A DNA stretch of 64,000 bases, taken from assembly GCF_028389875.1 (NCBI RefSeq), contig NC_084663.1, forward strand, positions 215,970,876-216,034,875. Reading direction: 5' to 3'. Shown piece by piece: positions 1 to 12,000 of this stretch. Made by a program: the position numbers and the translations under genes. The notes under the pieces were generated by a model that was not told where the DNA came from, searched no databases, and saw only the letters and a list, made by a program, of their open reading frames with translations. Source of the DNA: Rhea pennata (lineage: Eukaryota; Chordata; Aves; Rheiformes; Rheidae). How positions within the stretch are numbered: the first letter of the stretch is position 1; the number at the start of each line of letters is the position of its first letter.

Positions 1-3000
1 CGGTCAGTGCACCGCGCGTGGGAGAGCGGTCAGTGCCCAGTGCGTGGGAGAGCGGTCAGTGCACCGTGCGTGGGAGAGCGGTCAGTGCCCCGTGCGTGGG
101 AGAGCGGTCAGTGCACGGTGCATGGGAGAGCGGTCAGTGCACCATGCGTGGGAGAGCGGTCAGTGCACCGTGTGTGGGAGAGCGGTCAGTGCCCCGTGCG
201 TGGGAGAGCGGTCAGTGCACTGTGCGTGGGAGAGCGGTCAGTGCCCCGTGTGTGGGAGAGCGGTCAGTGCCCCGTGCGTGGGAGAGCGGTCAGTGCCCCG
301 TGCGTGGGAGAGCGGTCAGTGCCCCGTGCGTGGGAGAGCGGTCAGTGCACGGTGCGTGGGAGAGCGGTCAGTGCACCGTGCGTGGGAGAGCGGTCACTGC
401 ACCATGCGTGGGAGAGCGGTCAGTGCACGGTGCGTGGGAGAGCGGTCACTGCACCATGCGTGGGAGAGCGGTCAGTGCACGGTGCGTGGGAGAGCGGTCA
501 GTGCACCGTGCGTGGGAGAGCGGTCAGTGCACCGCGCGTGGGAGAGCGGTCAGTGCACGGTGCGTGGGAGAGCGGTCAGTGCACCATGCGTGGGAGAGCG
601 GTCAGTGCACGGTGCGTGGGAGAGCGGTCAGTGCCCCGTGCGTGGGAGAGCGGTCAGTGCACCGTGCGTGGGAGAGCGGTCAGTGCCCCGTGCGTGGGAG
701 AGCGGTCAGTGCCCCGTGCGTGGGAGAGCGGTCAGTGCACCGTGCGTGGGAGAGCGGTCAGTGCCCCGTGCGTGGGAGAGCGGTCACTGCACCGCGCGTG
801 GGAGAGCGGTCACTGCACCATGCGTGGGAGAGCGGTCAGTGCCCCGTGCGTGGGAGAGTGGTCAGTGCACCGCGCGTGGGAGAGTGGTCAGTGCACCGTG
901 CGTGGGAGAGCGGTCAGTGCCCCGTGCGTGGGAGAGTGGTCAGTGCACCGTGCGTGGGAGAGCGGTCAGTGCCCCGTGCGTGGGAGAGCGGTCAGTGCAC
1001 GGTGCCTGGGAGAGCGGTCAGTGCACCATGCGTGGGAGAGCGGTCAGTGCTCCGTGCGTGGGAGAGCGGTCACTGCACCATGCGTGGGAGAGCGGTCAGT
1101 GCTCCGTGCGTGGGAGAGCGGTCAGTGCACCATGCGTGGGAGAGCGGTCAGTGCACGGTGCGTGGGAGAGCGGTCAGTGCACCGCGCGTGGGAGAGCGGT
1201 CACTGCACCGCGCGTGGGAGAGCGGTCAGTGCACCGTGCGTGGGAGAGCGGTCAGTGCACCGTGCGTGGGAGAGCGGTCAGTGCACTGTGCGTGGGAGAG
1301 CGGTCAGTGCTCCGTGCGTGGGAGAGCGGTCACTGCACCATGCGTGGGAGAGCGGTCAGTGCTCCGTGCGTGGGAGAGCGGTCACTGCACCATGCGTGGG
1401 AGAGCGGTCAGTGCACCGTGCGTGGGAGAGCGGTCACTGCACCATGCGTGGGAGAGCGGTCACTGCACGGTGCGTGGGAGAGCGGTCAGTGCCCCGTGCG
1501 TGGGAGAGCGGTCAATGCACCGTGCGTGGGAGAGCGGTCACTGCACCATGCGTGGGAGAGCGGTCAGTGCTCCGTGCGTGGGAGAGCGGTCACTGCACCA
1601 TGCGTGGGAGAGCGGTCAGTGCACCGCGCGTGGGAGAGCGGTCAGTGCACCGCGCGTGGGAGAGCGGTCAGTGCCCCGTGTGTGGGAGAGCGGTCAGTGC
1701 ACCGTGTGTGGGAGAGCGGTCAGTGCCCCGTGCGTGGGAGAGCGGTCACTGCACCGTGCGTGGGAGAGCGGTCAGTGCCCCGTGCGTGGGAGAGCGGTCA
1801 GTGCACGGTGCGTGGGAGAGCGGTCAGTGCACCGTGCGTGGGAGAGCGGTCAGTGCCCCGTGTGTGGGAGAGCGGTCAGTGCACGGTGCGTGGGAGAGCG
1901 GTCAGTGCACGGTGCGTGGGAGAGCGGTCAGTGCACCGCGCGTGGGAGAGCGGTCAGTGCCCCGTGCGTGGGAGAGCGGTCACTGCACCGCGCGTGGGAG
2001 AGCGGTCAGTGCACGGTGCGTGGGAGAGCGGTCACTGCACCGTGCGTGGGAGAGCGGTCAGTGCCCCGTGCGTGGGAGAGCGGTCAGTGCACTGTGCGTG
2101 GGAGAGCGGTCACTGCACCGTGCGTGGGAGAGCGGTCAGTGCCCCGTGCGTGGGAGAGCGGTCAGTGCACTGTGCGTGGGAGAGCGGTCACTGCACCATG
2201 CGTGGGAGAGCGGTCAGTGCTCCGTGCGTGGGAGAGCGGTCACTGCACCGTGCGTGGGAGAGCGGTCAGTGCCCCGTGCGTGGGAGAGCGGTCAGTGCAC
2301 TGTGCGTGGGAGAGCGGTCAGTGCCCCGTGCGTGGGAGAGCGGTCAGTGCACGGTGCCTGGGAGAGCAGTCAGTGCCCCGTGCGTGGGAGAGCGGTCAGT
2401 GCCCCGTGCGTGGGAGAGCGGTCAGTGCACCGTGCGTGGGAGAGCGGTCAGTGCACGGTGCCTGGGAGAGCAGTCAGTGCCCCGTGCGTGGGAGAGCGGT
2501 CACTGCACCGTGCGTGGGAGAGCGGTCAGTGCACGGTGCGTGGGAGAGCGGTCAGTGCACCGTGCGTGGGAGAGCGGTCAGTGCACCGTGCGTGGGAGAG
2601 CGGTCAGTGCTCCGTGCGTGGGAGAGCGGTCACTGCACGGTGCGTGGGAGAGCGGTCAGTGCCCCGTGCGTGGGAGAGCGGTCAGTGCCCCGTGCGTGGG
2701 CGAGCGGTCAGTGCACGGTGCGTGGGAGAGCGGTCAGTGCACGGTGCGTGGGAGAGCGGTCAGTGCCCCGTGCGTGGGAGAGCGGTCAGTGCACTGTGCG
2801 TGGGAGAGCGGTCAGTGCACCGTGCGTGGGAGAGCGGTCAGTGCACGGTGCGTGGGAGAGCGGTCACTGCACCGTGCGTGGGAGAGCGGTCAGTGCACTG
2901 CGCGTGGGAGAGCGGTCTGTGCCCAGTGCGTGGGAGAGCGGTCAGTGCACCGTGCGTGGGAGAGCGGTCACTGCACCGTGCGTGGGAGAGCGGTCAGTGC

Positions 3001-6000
3001 CCCGTGCGTGGGAGAGCGGTCAGTGCACCGCGCGTGGGAGAGCGGTCAGTGCACCGTGCGTGGGAGAGCGGTCAGTGCACCGTGCGTGGGAGAGCGGTCA
3101 GTGCACCGTGCGTGGGAGAGCGGTCAGTGCACTGTGCGTGGGAGAGCGGTCAGTGCCCCGTGCGTGGGAGAGCGGTCAGTGCCCCGTGCGTGGGAGAGCG
3201 GTCACTGCACGGTGCGTAGGAGAGCGGTCAGTGCCCCGTGCGTGGGAGAGCGGTCACTGCACGGTGCGTGGGAGAGCGGTCAGTGCACCATGCGTGGGAG
3301 AGCGGTCACTGCACCATGCGTGGGAGAGCGGTCAGTGCCCCGTGCGTGGGAGAGCGGTCAGTGCACCGTGCGTGGGAGAGCGGTCAGTGCACTGTGCGTG
3401 GGAGAGCGGTCAGTGCCCCGTGCGTGGGAGAGCGGTCACTGCACCGTGCGTGGGAGAGCGGTCAGTGCACCGTGCGTGGGAGAGCGGTCAGTGCACGGTG
3501 CGTGGGAGAGCGGTCAGTGCACCGTGCGTGGGAGAGCGGTCAGTGCCCCGTGCGTGGGAGAGCGGTCAGTGCCCCGCGCGTGGGAGAGCGGTCAGTGCAC
3601 TGTGCGTGGGAGAGCGGTCAGTGCACTGCGCGTGGGAGAGCGGTCAGTGCACCGTGCGTGGGAGAGCGGTCAGTGCACTGTGCGTGGGAGAGCGGTCACT
3701 GCACCGTGCGTGGGAGAGCGGTCAGTGCACTGTGCGTGGGAGAGCGGTCAGTGCACGGTGCGTGGGAGAGCGGTCAGTGCCCCGTGCGTGGGAGAGCGGT
3801 CAGTGCCCCGTGCGTGGGAGAGCGGTCAGTGCACTGTGCGTTGGAGAGCGGTCAGTGCCCCGTGCGTGGGAGAGCGGTCACTGCACCGTGCGTGGGAGAG
3901 CGGTCAGTGCCCCGTGCGTGGGAGAGCGGTCACTGCACCGTGCGTGGGAGAGCGGTCAGTGCCCCGCGCGTGGGAGAGCGGTCAGTGCCCCGTGCCTGGG
4001 AGAGCGGTCAGTGCCCCGTGCGTGGGAGAGCGGTCAGTGCCCCGTGCGTGGGAGAGCGGTCAGTGCACTGTGCGTGGGAGAGCGGTCAGTGCCCCGTGCG
4101 TGGGAGAGCGGTCAGTGCACCGTGTGTGGGAGAGCGGTCAGTGCCCCGTGCGTGGGAGAGCGGTCAGTGCATCGCGCGTGGGAGAGCGGTCAGTGCACTG
4201 TGCGTGGGAGAGCGGTCAGTGCCCCGTGCGTGGGAGAGCGGTCAGTGCACCGCGCGTGGGAGAGCGGTCAGTGCACTGTGCGTGGGAGAGCGGTCAGTGC
4301 CCCGTGCGTGGGAGAGCGGTCAGTGCCCCGTGCGTGGGAGAGCGGTCAGTGCCCCGTGCGTGGGAGAGCGGTCAGTGCACCGCGCGTGGGAGAGCGGTCA
4401 GTGCACTGTGCGTGGGAGAGCGGTCAGTGCCCCGTGCGTGGGAGAGCGGTCAGTGCACTGCGCGTGGGAGAGCGGTCAGTGCACTGTGCGTGGGAGAGCG
4501 GTCAGTGCACCGTGCGTGGGAGAGCGGTCAGTGCACTGCGCGTGGGAGAGCGGTCAGTGCACTGTGCGTGGGAGAGCGGTCAGTGCCCCGTGCGTGGGAG
4601 AGCGGTCAGTGCACCGTGCGTGGGAGAGCGGTCACTGCACTGTGCGTGGGAGAGCGGTCAGTGCCCCGAGCGTGGGAGAGCGGTCAGTGCCCCGTGCGTG
4701 GGAGAGCGGTCAGTGCACTGCGCGTGGGAGAGCGGTCAGTGCACTGTGCGTGGGAGAGCGGTCAGTGCACCGTGCGTGGGAGAGCGGTCAGTGCACTGCG
4801 CGTGGGAGAGCGGTCAGTGCCCCGTGCGTGGGAGAGCGGTCAGTGCACTGTGCGTGGGAGAGCGGTCAGTGCCCCGTGCGTGGGAGAGCGGTCAGTGCCC
4901 CGTGCGTGGGAGAGCGGTCACTGCACCGTGCGTGGGAGAGCGGTCACTGCACCGTGCGTGGGAGAGCGGTCAGTGCACTGCGCGTGGGAGAGCGGTCAGT
5001 GCACTGTGCGTGGGAGAGCGGTCAGTGCCCCGTGCGTGGGAGAGCGGTCAGTGCACTGTGCGTGGGAGAGCGGTCAGTGCACTGCGCGTGGGAGAGCGGT
5101 CAGTGCACTGCGCGTGGGAGAGCGGTCAGTGCCCCGTGCGTGGGAGAGCGGTCAGTGCACCGTGCGTGGGAGAGCGGTCACTGCACCGTGCGTGGGAGAG
5201 CGGTCAGTGCCCCGTGCGTGGGAGAGCGGTCAGTGCTCCGTGCGTGGGAGAGCGGTCAGTGCCCAGTGCGTGGGAGAGCGGTCACTGCACCGTGCGTGGG
5301 AGAGCGGTCAGTGCCCCGTGCGTGGGAGAGCGGTCAGTGCATTGTGCGTGGGAGAGCTGTCAGTGCCCCGTGCGTGGGAGAGCGGTCAGTGCACCGTGCG
5401 TGGGAGAGCGGTCAGTGCACGGTGCGTGGGAGAGCGGTCAGTGCTCCGTGCGTGGGAGAGCGGTCAGTGCATTGTGCGTGGGAGAGTGGTCAGTGCACGG
5501 TGCGTTGGAGAGCGGTCAGTGCACCGTGCGTGGGAGAGCGGTCAGTGCACGGTGCGTGGGAGAGCGGTCAGTGCACTGTGCGTGGGAGAGCGGTCAGTGC
5601 ACCGTGCGTGGGAGAGCGGTCAGTGCCCCGTGCGTGGGAGAGCGGTCAGTGCCCCGTGCGTGGGAGAGCGGTCAGTGCACTGTGCGTGGGAGAGCGGTCC
5701 CTGCACCGTGCGTGGGAGAGCGGTCACTGCACCGTGCGTGGGAGAGCGGTCAGTGCACCGTGCGTGGGAGAGCGGTCACTGCACCGTGCGTGGGAGAGCG
5801 GTCAGTGCCCCGTGCGTGGGAGAGCGGTCAGTGCCCCGTGCGTGGGAGAGCGGTCAGTGCACCGTGCGTGGGAGAGCGGTCAGTGCCCCGTGCGTGGGAG
5901 AGCGGTCAGTGCACCGCGCGTGGGAGAGTGGTCAGTGCCCCGTGCGTGGGAGAGCGGTCAGTGCACCGTGCGTGGGAGAGCGGTCAGTGCCCCGTGCGTG

Positions 6001-9000
6001 GGAGAGCGGTCAGTGCACTGTGCGTGGGAGAGCGCTCAGTGCCCCGTGCGTGGGAGAGCGGTCAGTGCACGGTGCGTGGGAGAGCGGTCAGTGCACTGTG
6101 CGTGGGAGAGCGGTCAGTGCACCGCGCGTGGGAGAGCGGTCAGTGCACTGTGCGTGGGAGAGCGGTCACTGCACCGTGCGTGGCAGAGCGGTCAGTGCCC
6201 CGCGCGTGGGAGAGCGGTCAGTGCACCGTGCGTGGGAGAGCGGTCAGTGCACCGTGCGTGGGAGAGCGGTCAGTGCACTGTGCGTGGGAGAGCGGTCAGT
6301 GCACCGCGCGTGGGAGAGCGGTCAGTGCACCGTGCGTGGGAGTGCGGTCAGTGCACCGCGCGTGGGAGAGCGGTCAGTGCACCGTGCGTGGGAGAGCAGT
6401 CACTGCACCGTGCGTGGGAGAGCGGTCAGTGCACTGTGCGTGGGAGAGCGGTCAGTGCACTGTGCGTGGGAGAGCGGTCAGTGCACCATGCGTGGGAGAG
6501 CGGTCAGTGCACGGTGCGTGGGAGAGCGGTCAGTGCACGGTGCGTGGGAGAGCGGTCAGTGCACCATGCGTGGGAGAGCGGTCAGTGCCCCGTGCGTGGG
6601 AGAGCGGTCAGTGCCCCGTGCGTGGGAGAGCGGTCAGTGCACTGTGCGTGGGAGAGCGGTCAGTGCACCGTGCGTGGCAGAGCGGTCAGTGCACCATGCG
6701 TGGGAGAGCGGTCAGTGCACCGTGCGTGGGAGAGCGGTCAGTGCACCGTGCGTGGGAGAGCGGTCAGTGCACGGTGCGTGGGAGAGCGGTCAGTGCACGG
6801 TGCGTGGGAGAGCGGTCAGTGCACCGTGCGTGGGAGAGCGGTCAGTGCACCGTGCGTGGGAGAGCGGTCAGTGCACTGTGCGTGGGAGAGCGGTCAGTGC
6901 ACGGTGCGTGGGAGAGCGGTCAGTGCACCATGCGTGGGAGAGCGGTCAGTGCACCGTGCGTGGGAGAGCGGTCAGTGCACTGTGCGTGGGAGAGCGGTCA
7001 GTGCACCGTGCGTGGGAGAGCGGTCAGTGCACCGTGCGTGGGAGAGCGGTCAGTGCACTGTGCGTGGGAGAGCGGTCAGTGCACCATGCGTGGGAGAGCG
7101 GTCAGTGCACCGTGCGTGGGAGAGCGGTCAGTGCACTGTGCGTGGGAGAGCGGTCAGTGCACCGTGCGTGGGAGAGCGGTCAGTGCACCATGCGTGGGAG
7201 AGCGGTCAGTGCACGGTGCGTGGGAGAGCGGTCAGTGCACCGTGCGTGGGAGAGCGGTCAGTGCACTGTGCGTGGGAGAGCGGTCAGTGCACCGTGCGTG
7301 GCAGAGCGGTCAGTGCACCGTGCGTGGGAGAGCGGTCAGTGCACCGTGCGTGGGAGAGCGGTCAGTGCACCGTGCGTGGGAGAGCGGTCAGTGCACTGCG
7401 CGTGGGAGAGCGGTCAGTGCACCGTGTGTGGCAGAGCGGTCAGTGCCCCGTGCGTGGGAGAGCGGTCAGTGCCCCGTGTGTGGGAGAGCGGTCAGTGCCC
7501 CGTGCGTGGGAGAGCGGTCAGTGCACTGTGCGTGGGAGAGCGGTCAGTGCACCGTGCGTGGGAGAGCGGTCAGTGCACTGTGCGTGGGAGAGCGGTCAGT
7601 GCACCGTGCGTGGCAGAGCGGTCAGTGCACCGCGCGTGGGAGAGCGGTCAGTGCACTGTGCGTGGGAGAGCGGTCAGTGCACCGTGCGTGGGAGAGCGGT
7701 CAGTGCACCGTGCGTGGCAGAGCGGTCAGTGCACCGCGCGTGGGAGAGCGGTCAGTGCCCCGTGCGTGGGAGAGCGGTCAGTGCACCGTGCGTGGGAGAG
7801 CGGTCAGTGCACGGTGCCTGGGAGAGCAGTCAGTGCCCCGTGCGTGGGAGAGCGGTCACTGCACTGTGCGTGGGAGAGCGGTCAGTGCACCGTGCGTGGG
7901 AGAGCGGTCAGTGCACGGTGTGTGGGAGAGCGGTCACTGCACCGTGCGTGGGAGAGCGGTCAGTGCACTGTGCGTGGGAGAGCGGTCAGTGCACGGTGCG
8001 TGGGAGAGCGGTCAGTGCACGGTGCGTGGGAGAGCGGTCAGTGCCCCATGCGTGGGAGAGCGGTCAGTGCACTGTGCGTGGGAGAGCGGTCAATGCACCG
8101 TGCGTGGGAGAGCGGTCAGTGCACGGTGTGTGGGAGAGCGGTCAGTGCACGGTGCGTGGGAGAGCGGTCACTGCACCGTGCGTGGGAGAGCGGTCAGTGC
8201 ACTGCGCGTGGGAGAGCGGTCAGTGCCCAGTGCGTGGGAGAGCGGTCACTGCACCGTGCGTGGGAGAGCGGTCACTGCACCGTGCGTGGGAGAGCGGTCA
8301 GTGCCCCGTGCGTGGGAGAGCGGTCAGTGCACCGCGCGTGGGAGAGCGGTCAGTGCTCCGTGCGTGGGAGAGCGGTCACTGCACCGTGCGTGGGAGAGCG
8401 GTCAGTGCCCCGTGCGTGGGAGAGCGGTCAGTGCTCCGTGCGTGGGAGAGCGGTCAGTGCACCGTGCGTGGGAGAGCGGTCACTGCACCGTGCGTGGGAG
8501 AGCGGTCAGTGCCCCGTGCGTGGGAGAGCGGTCAGTGCACCGCGCGTGGGAGAGCGGTCAGTGCTCCGTGCGTGGGAGAGCGGTCAGTGCACCGTGCGTG
8601 GGAGAGCGGTCAGTGCACCGCGCGTGGGAGAGCGGTCAGTGCACCGTGCGTGGGAGAGCGGTCAGTGCACTGTGCGTGGGAGAGCGGTCAGTGCACTGTG
8701 CGTGGGAGAGCTGTCAGTGCACGGTGCGTGGGAGAGCGGTCAGTGCCCCGTGCGTGGGAGAGCGGTCAGTGCACCGTGCGTGGGAGAGCGGTCAGTGCAC
8801 TGTGCGTGGGAGAGCGGTCAGTGCCCCGTGCGTGGGAGAGCGGTCAGTGCCCCGTGCGTGGGAGAGCGGTCAGTGCCCCGCGCGTGGGAGAGCGGTCAGT
8901 GCACCGTGCCTGGGAGAGCGGTCAGTGCACCGTGCGTGGGAGAGCGGTCAGTGCCCCGTGCGTGGGAGAGCGGTCAGTGCACTGTGCGTGGGAGAGCGGT

Positions 9001-12000
9001 CAGTGCACTGCGCGTGGGAGAGCGGTCAGTGCACCGTGCGTGGGAGAGCGGTCAGTGCACTGTGCGTGGGAGAGCGGTCAGTGCCCCGTGCGTGGGAGAG
9101 CGGTCACTGCACGGTGTGTGGGAGAGCGGTCAGTGCACTGCGCGTGGGAGAGCGGTCAGTGCACCGTGCGTGGGAGAGCGGTCAGTGCACTGTGCGTGGG
9201 AGAGCGGTCAGTGCACTGCGCGTGGGAGAGCGGTCAGTGCACCGTGCGTGGGAGAGCGGTCAGTGCCCCGCGCGTGGGAGAGCGGTCAGTGCACTGCGCG
9301 TGGGAGAGCGGTCAGTGCCCCGTGCGTGGGAGAGCGGTCAGTGCACCGTGCGTGGGAGAGCGGTCAGTGCACTGTGCGTGGGAGAGCGGTCAGTGCCCCG
9401 TGCGTGGGAGAGCGGTCAGTGCCCCGTGCGTGGGAGAGCGGTCACTGCACCGTGCGTGGGAGAGCGGTCACTGCACCGTGCGTGGGAGAGCGGTCAGTGC
9501 ACTGCGCGTGGGAGAGCGGTCAGTGCACTGTGCGTGGGAGAGCGGTCAGTGCCCCGTGCGTGGGAGAGCGGTCAGTGCACTGCGCGTGGGAGAGCGGTCA
9601 GTGCACTGCGCGTGGGAGAGCGGTCAGTGCCCCGTGCGTGGGAGAGCGGTCAGTGCACCGTGCGTGGGAGAGCGGTCACTGCACCGTGCGTGGGAGAGCG
9701 GTCAGTGCCCCGTGCGTGGGAGAGCGGTCAGTGCACTGTGCGTGGGAGAGCGGTCAGTGCCCCGTGCGTGGGAGAGCGGTCAGTGCTCCGTGCGTGGGAG
9801 AGCGGTCAGTGCCCAGTGCGTGGGAGAGCGGTCACTGCACCGTGCGTGGGAGAGCGGTCAGTGCCCAGTGCGTGGGAGAGCGGTCACTGCACCGTGCGTG
9901 GGAGAGCGGTCAGTGCACGGTGCGTGGGAGAGCGGTCAGTGCTCCGTGCGTGGGAGAGCGGTCAGTGCCCCGTGCGTGGGAGAGCGGTCACTGCACCGTG
10001 CGTGGGAGAGCGGTCAGTGCACGGTGCGTGGGAGAGCGGTCAGTGCTCCGTGCGTGGGAGAGCGGTCAGTGCCCCGTGCGTGGGAGAGCGGTCACTGCAC
10101 CATGCGTGGGAGAGCGGTCAGTGCCCCGTGCGTGGGAGAGCGGTCAGTGCCCCGTGCGTGGGAGAGCGGTCAGTGCACCGTGCGTGGGAGAGCGGTCAGT
10201 GCCCCGTGCGTGGGAGAGCGGTCAGTGCATTGTGCGTGGGAGAGCTGTCAGTGCCCCGTGCGTGGGAGAGCGGTCAGTGCACCGTGCGTGGGAGAGCGGT
10301 CAGTGCACGGTGCGTGGGAGAGCGGTCAGTGCACCGTGCGTGGGAGAGCGGTCAGTGCATTGTGCGTGGGAGAGTGGTCAGTGCACGGTGCGTTGGAGAG
10401 CGGTCAGTGCACCGTGCGTGGGAGAGCGGTCAGTGCACGGTGCGTGGGAGAGCGGTCAGTGCACTGTGCGTGGGAGAGCGGTCAGTGCCCCGTGCGTGGG
10501 AGAGCGGTCAGTGCACTGTGCGTGGGAGAGCGGTCCCTGCACCGTGCGTGGGAGAGCGGTCACTGCACCGTGCGTGGGAGAGTGGTCAGTGCCCCGTGCG
10601 TGGGAGAGCGGTCAGTGCACCGTGCGTGGGAGAGCGGTCACTGCACCGTGCGTGGGAGAGCGGTCAGTGCACCGTGCGTGGGAGTGCGGTCAGTGCACTG
10701 TGCGTGGGAGAGCGGTCAGTGCCCCGTGCGTGGGAGAGCGGTCAGTGCACCGTGCGTGGGAGAGCGGTCAGTGCACTGTGCGTGGGAGAGCGGTCAGTGC
10801 CCAGTGCGTGGGAGAGCGGTCAGTGCACCGCGCGTGGGAGAGTGGTCAGTGCCCCGTGCATGGGAGAGCGGTCAGTGCACCGCGCGTGGGAGAGTGGTCA
10901 GTGCCCCGTGCGTGGGAGAGCGGTCCCTGCACCGTGCGTGGGAGTGCGGTCAGTGCACTGTGCGTGGGAGAGCGGTCAGTGCCCCGTGCGTGGGAGAGCG
11001 GTCAGTGCACCGCGCGTGGGAGAGTGGTCAGTGCCCCGTGCGTGGGAGAGCGGTCAGTGCACCGTGCGTGGGAGAGCGCTCAGTGCCCCGTGCGTGGGAG
11101 AGCGGTCAGTGCACTGTGCGTGGGAGAGCGCTCAGTGCCCCGTGCGTGGGAGAGCGGTCAGTGCACTGTGCGTGGGAGAGCGGTCAGTGCACCGCGCGTG
11201 GGAGAGCGGTCAGTGCACCGTGCGTGGGAGTGCGGTCAGTGCACCGCGCGTGGGAGAGCGGTCAGTGCACCGTGCGTGGGAGAGCAGTCACTGCACCGTG
11301 CGTGGGAGAGCGGTCAGTGCACTGTGCGTGGGAGAGCGGTCAGTGCACCATGCGTGGGAGAGCGGTCAGTGCCCCGTGCGTGGGAGAGCGGTCAGTGCAC
11401 CATGCGTGGGAGAGCGGTCAGTGCACTGTGCGTGGGAGAGCGGTCAGTGCCCCGTGCATGGGAGAGCGGTCAGTGCACCGTGCGTGGGAGAGCGGTCAGT
11501 GCACTGTGCATGGGAGAGCGGTCAGTGCACCGTGCGTGGGAGAGCGGTCAGTGCACTGTGCGTGGGAGAGCGGTCAGTGCACCGTGCGTGGCAGAGCGGT
11601 CAGTGCACCATGCGTGGGAGAGCGGTCAGTGCACCGTGCGTGGGAGAGCGGTCAGTGCACCGTGCGTGGGAGAGCGGTCAGTGCACGGTGCGTGGGAGAG
11701 CGGTCAGTGCACGGTGCGTGGGAGAGCGGTCAGTGCACCGTGCGTGGGAGAGCGGTCAGTGCCCCGTGCGTGGGAGAGCGGTCAGTGCACCGTGCGTGGG
11801 AGAGCGGTCAGTGCACCGTGCGTGGGAGAGCGGTCAGTGCACCGTGCGTGGGAGAGCGGTCAGTGCACCGTGCGTGGGAGAGCGGTCAGTGCACCGTGCG
11901 TGGGAGAGCGGTCAGTGCACTGTGCGTGGGAGAGCGGTCAGTGCACGGTGCGTGGGAGAGCGGTCAGTGCACCGTGCGTGGGAGAGCGGTCAGTGCACCA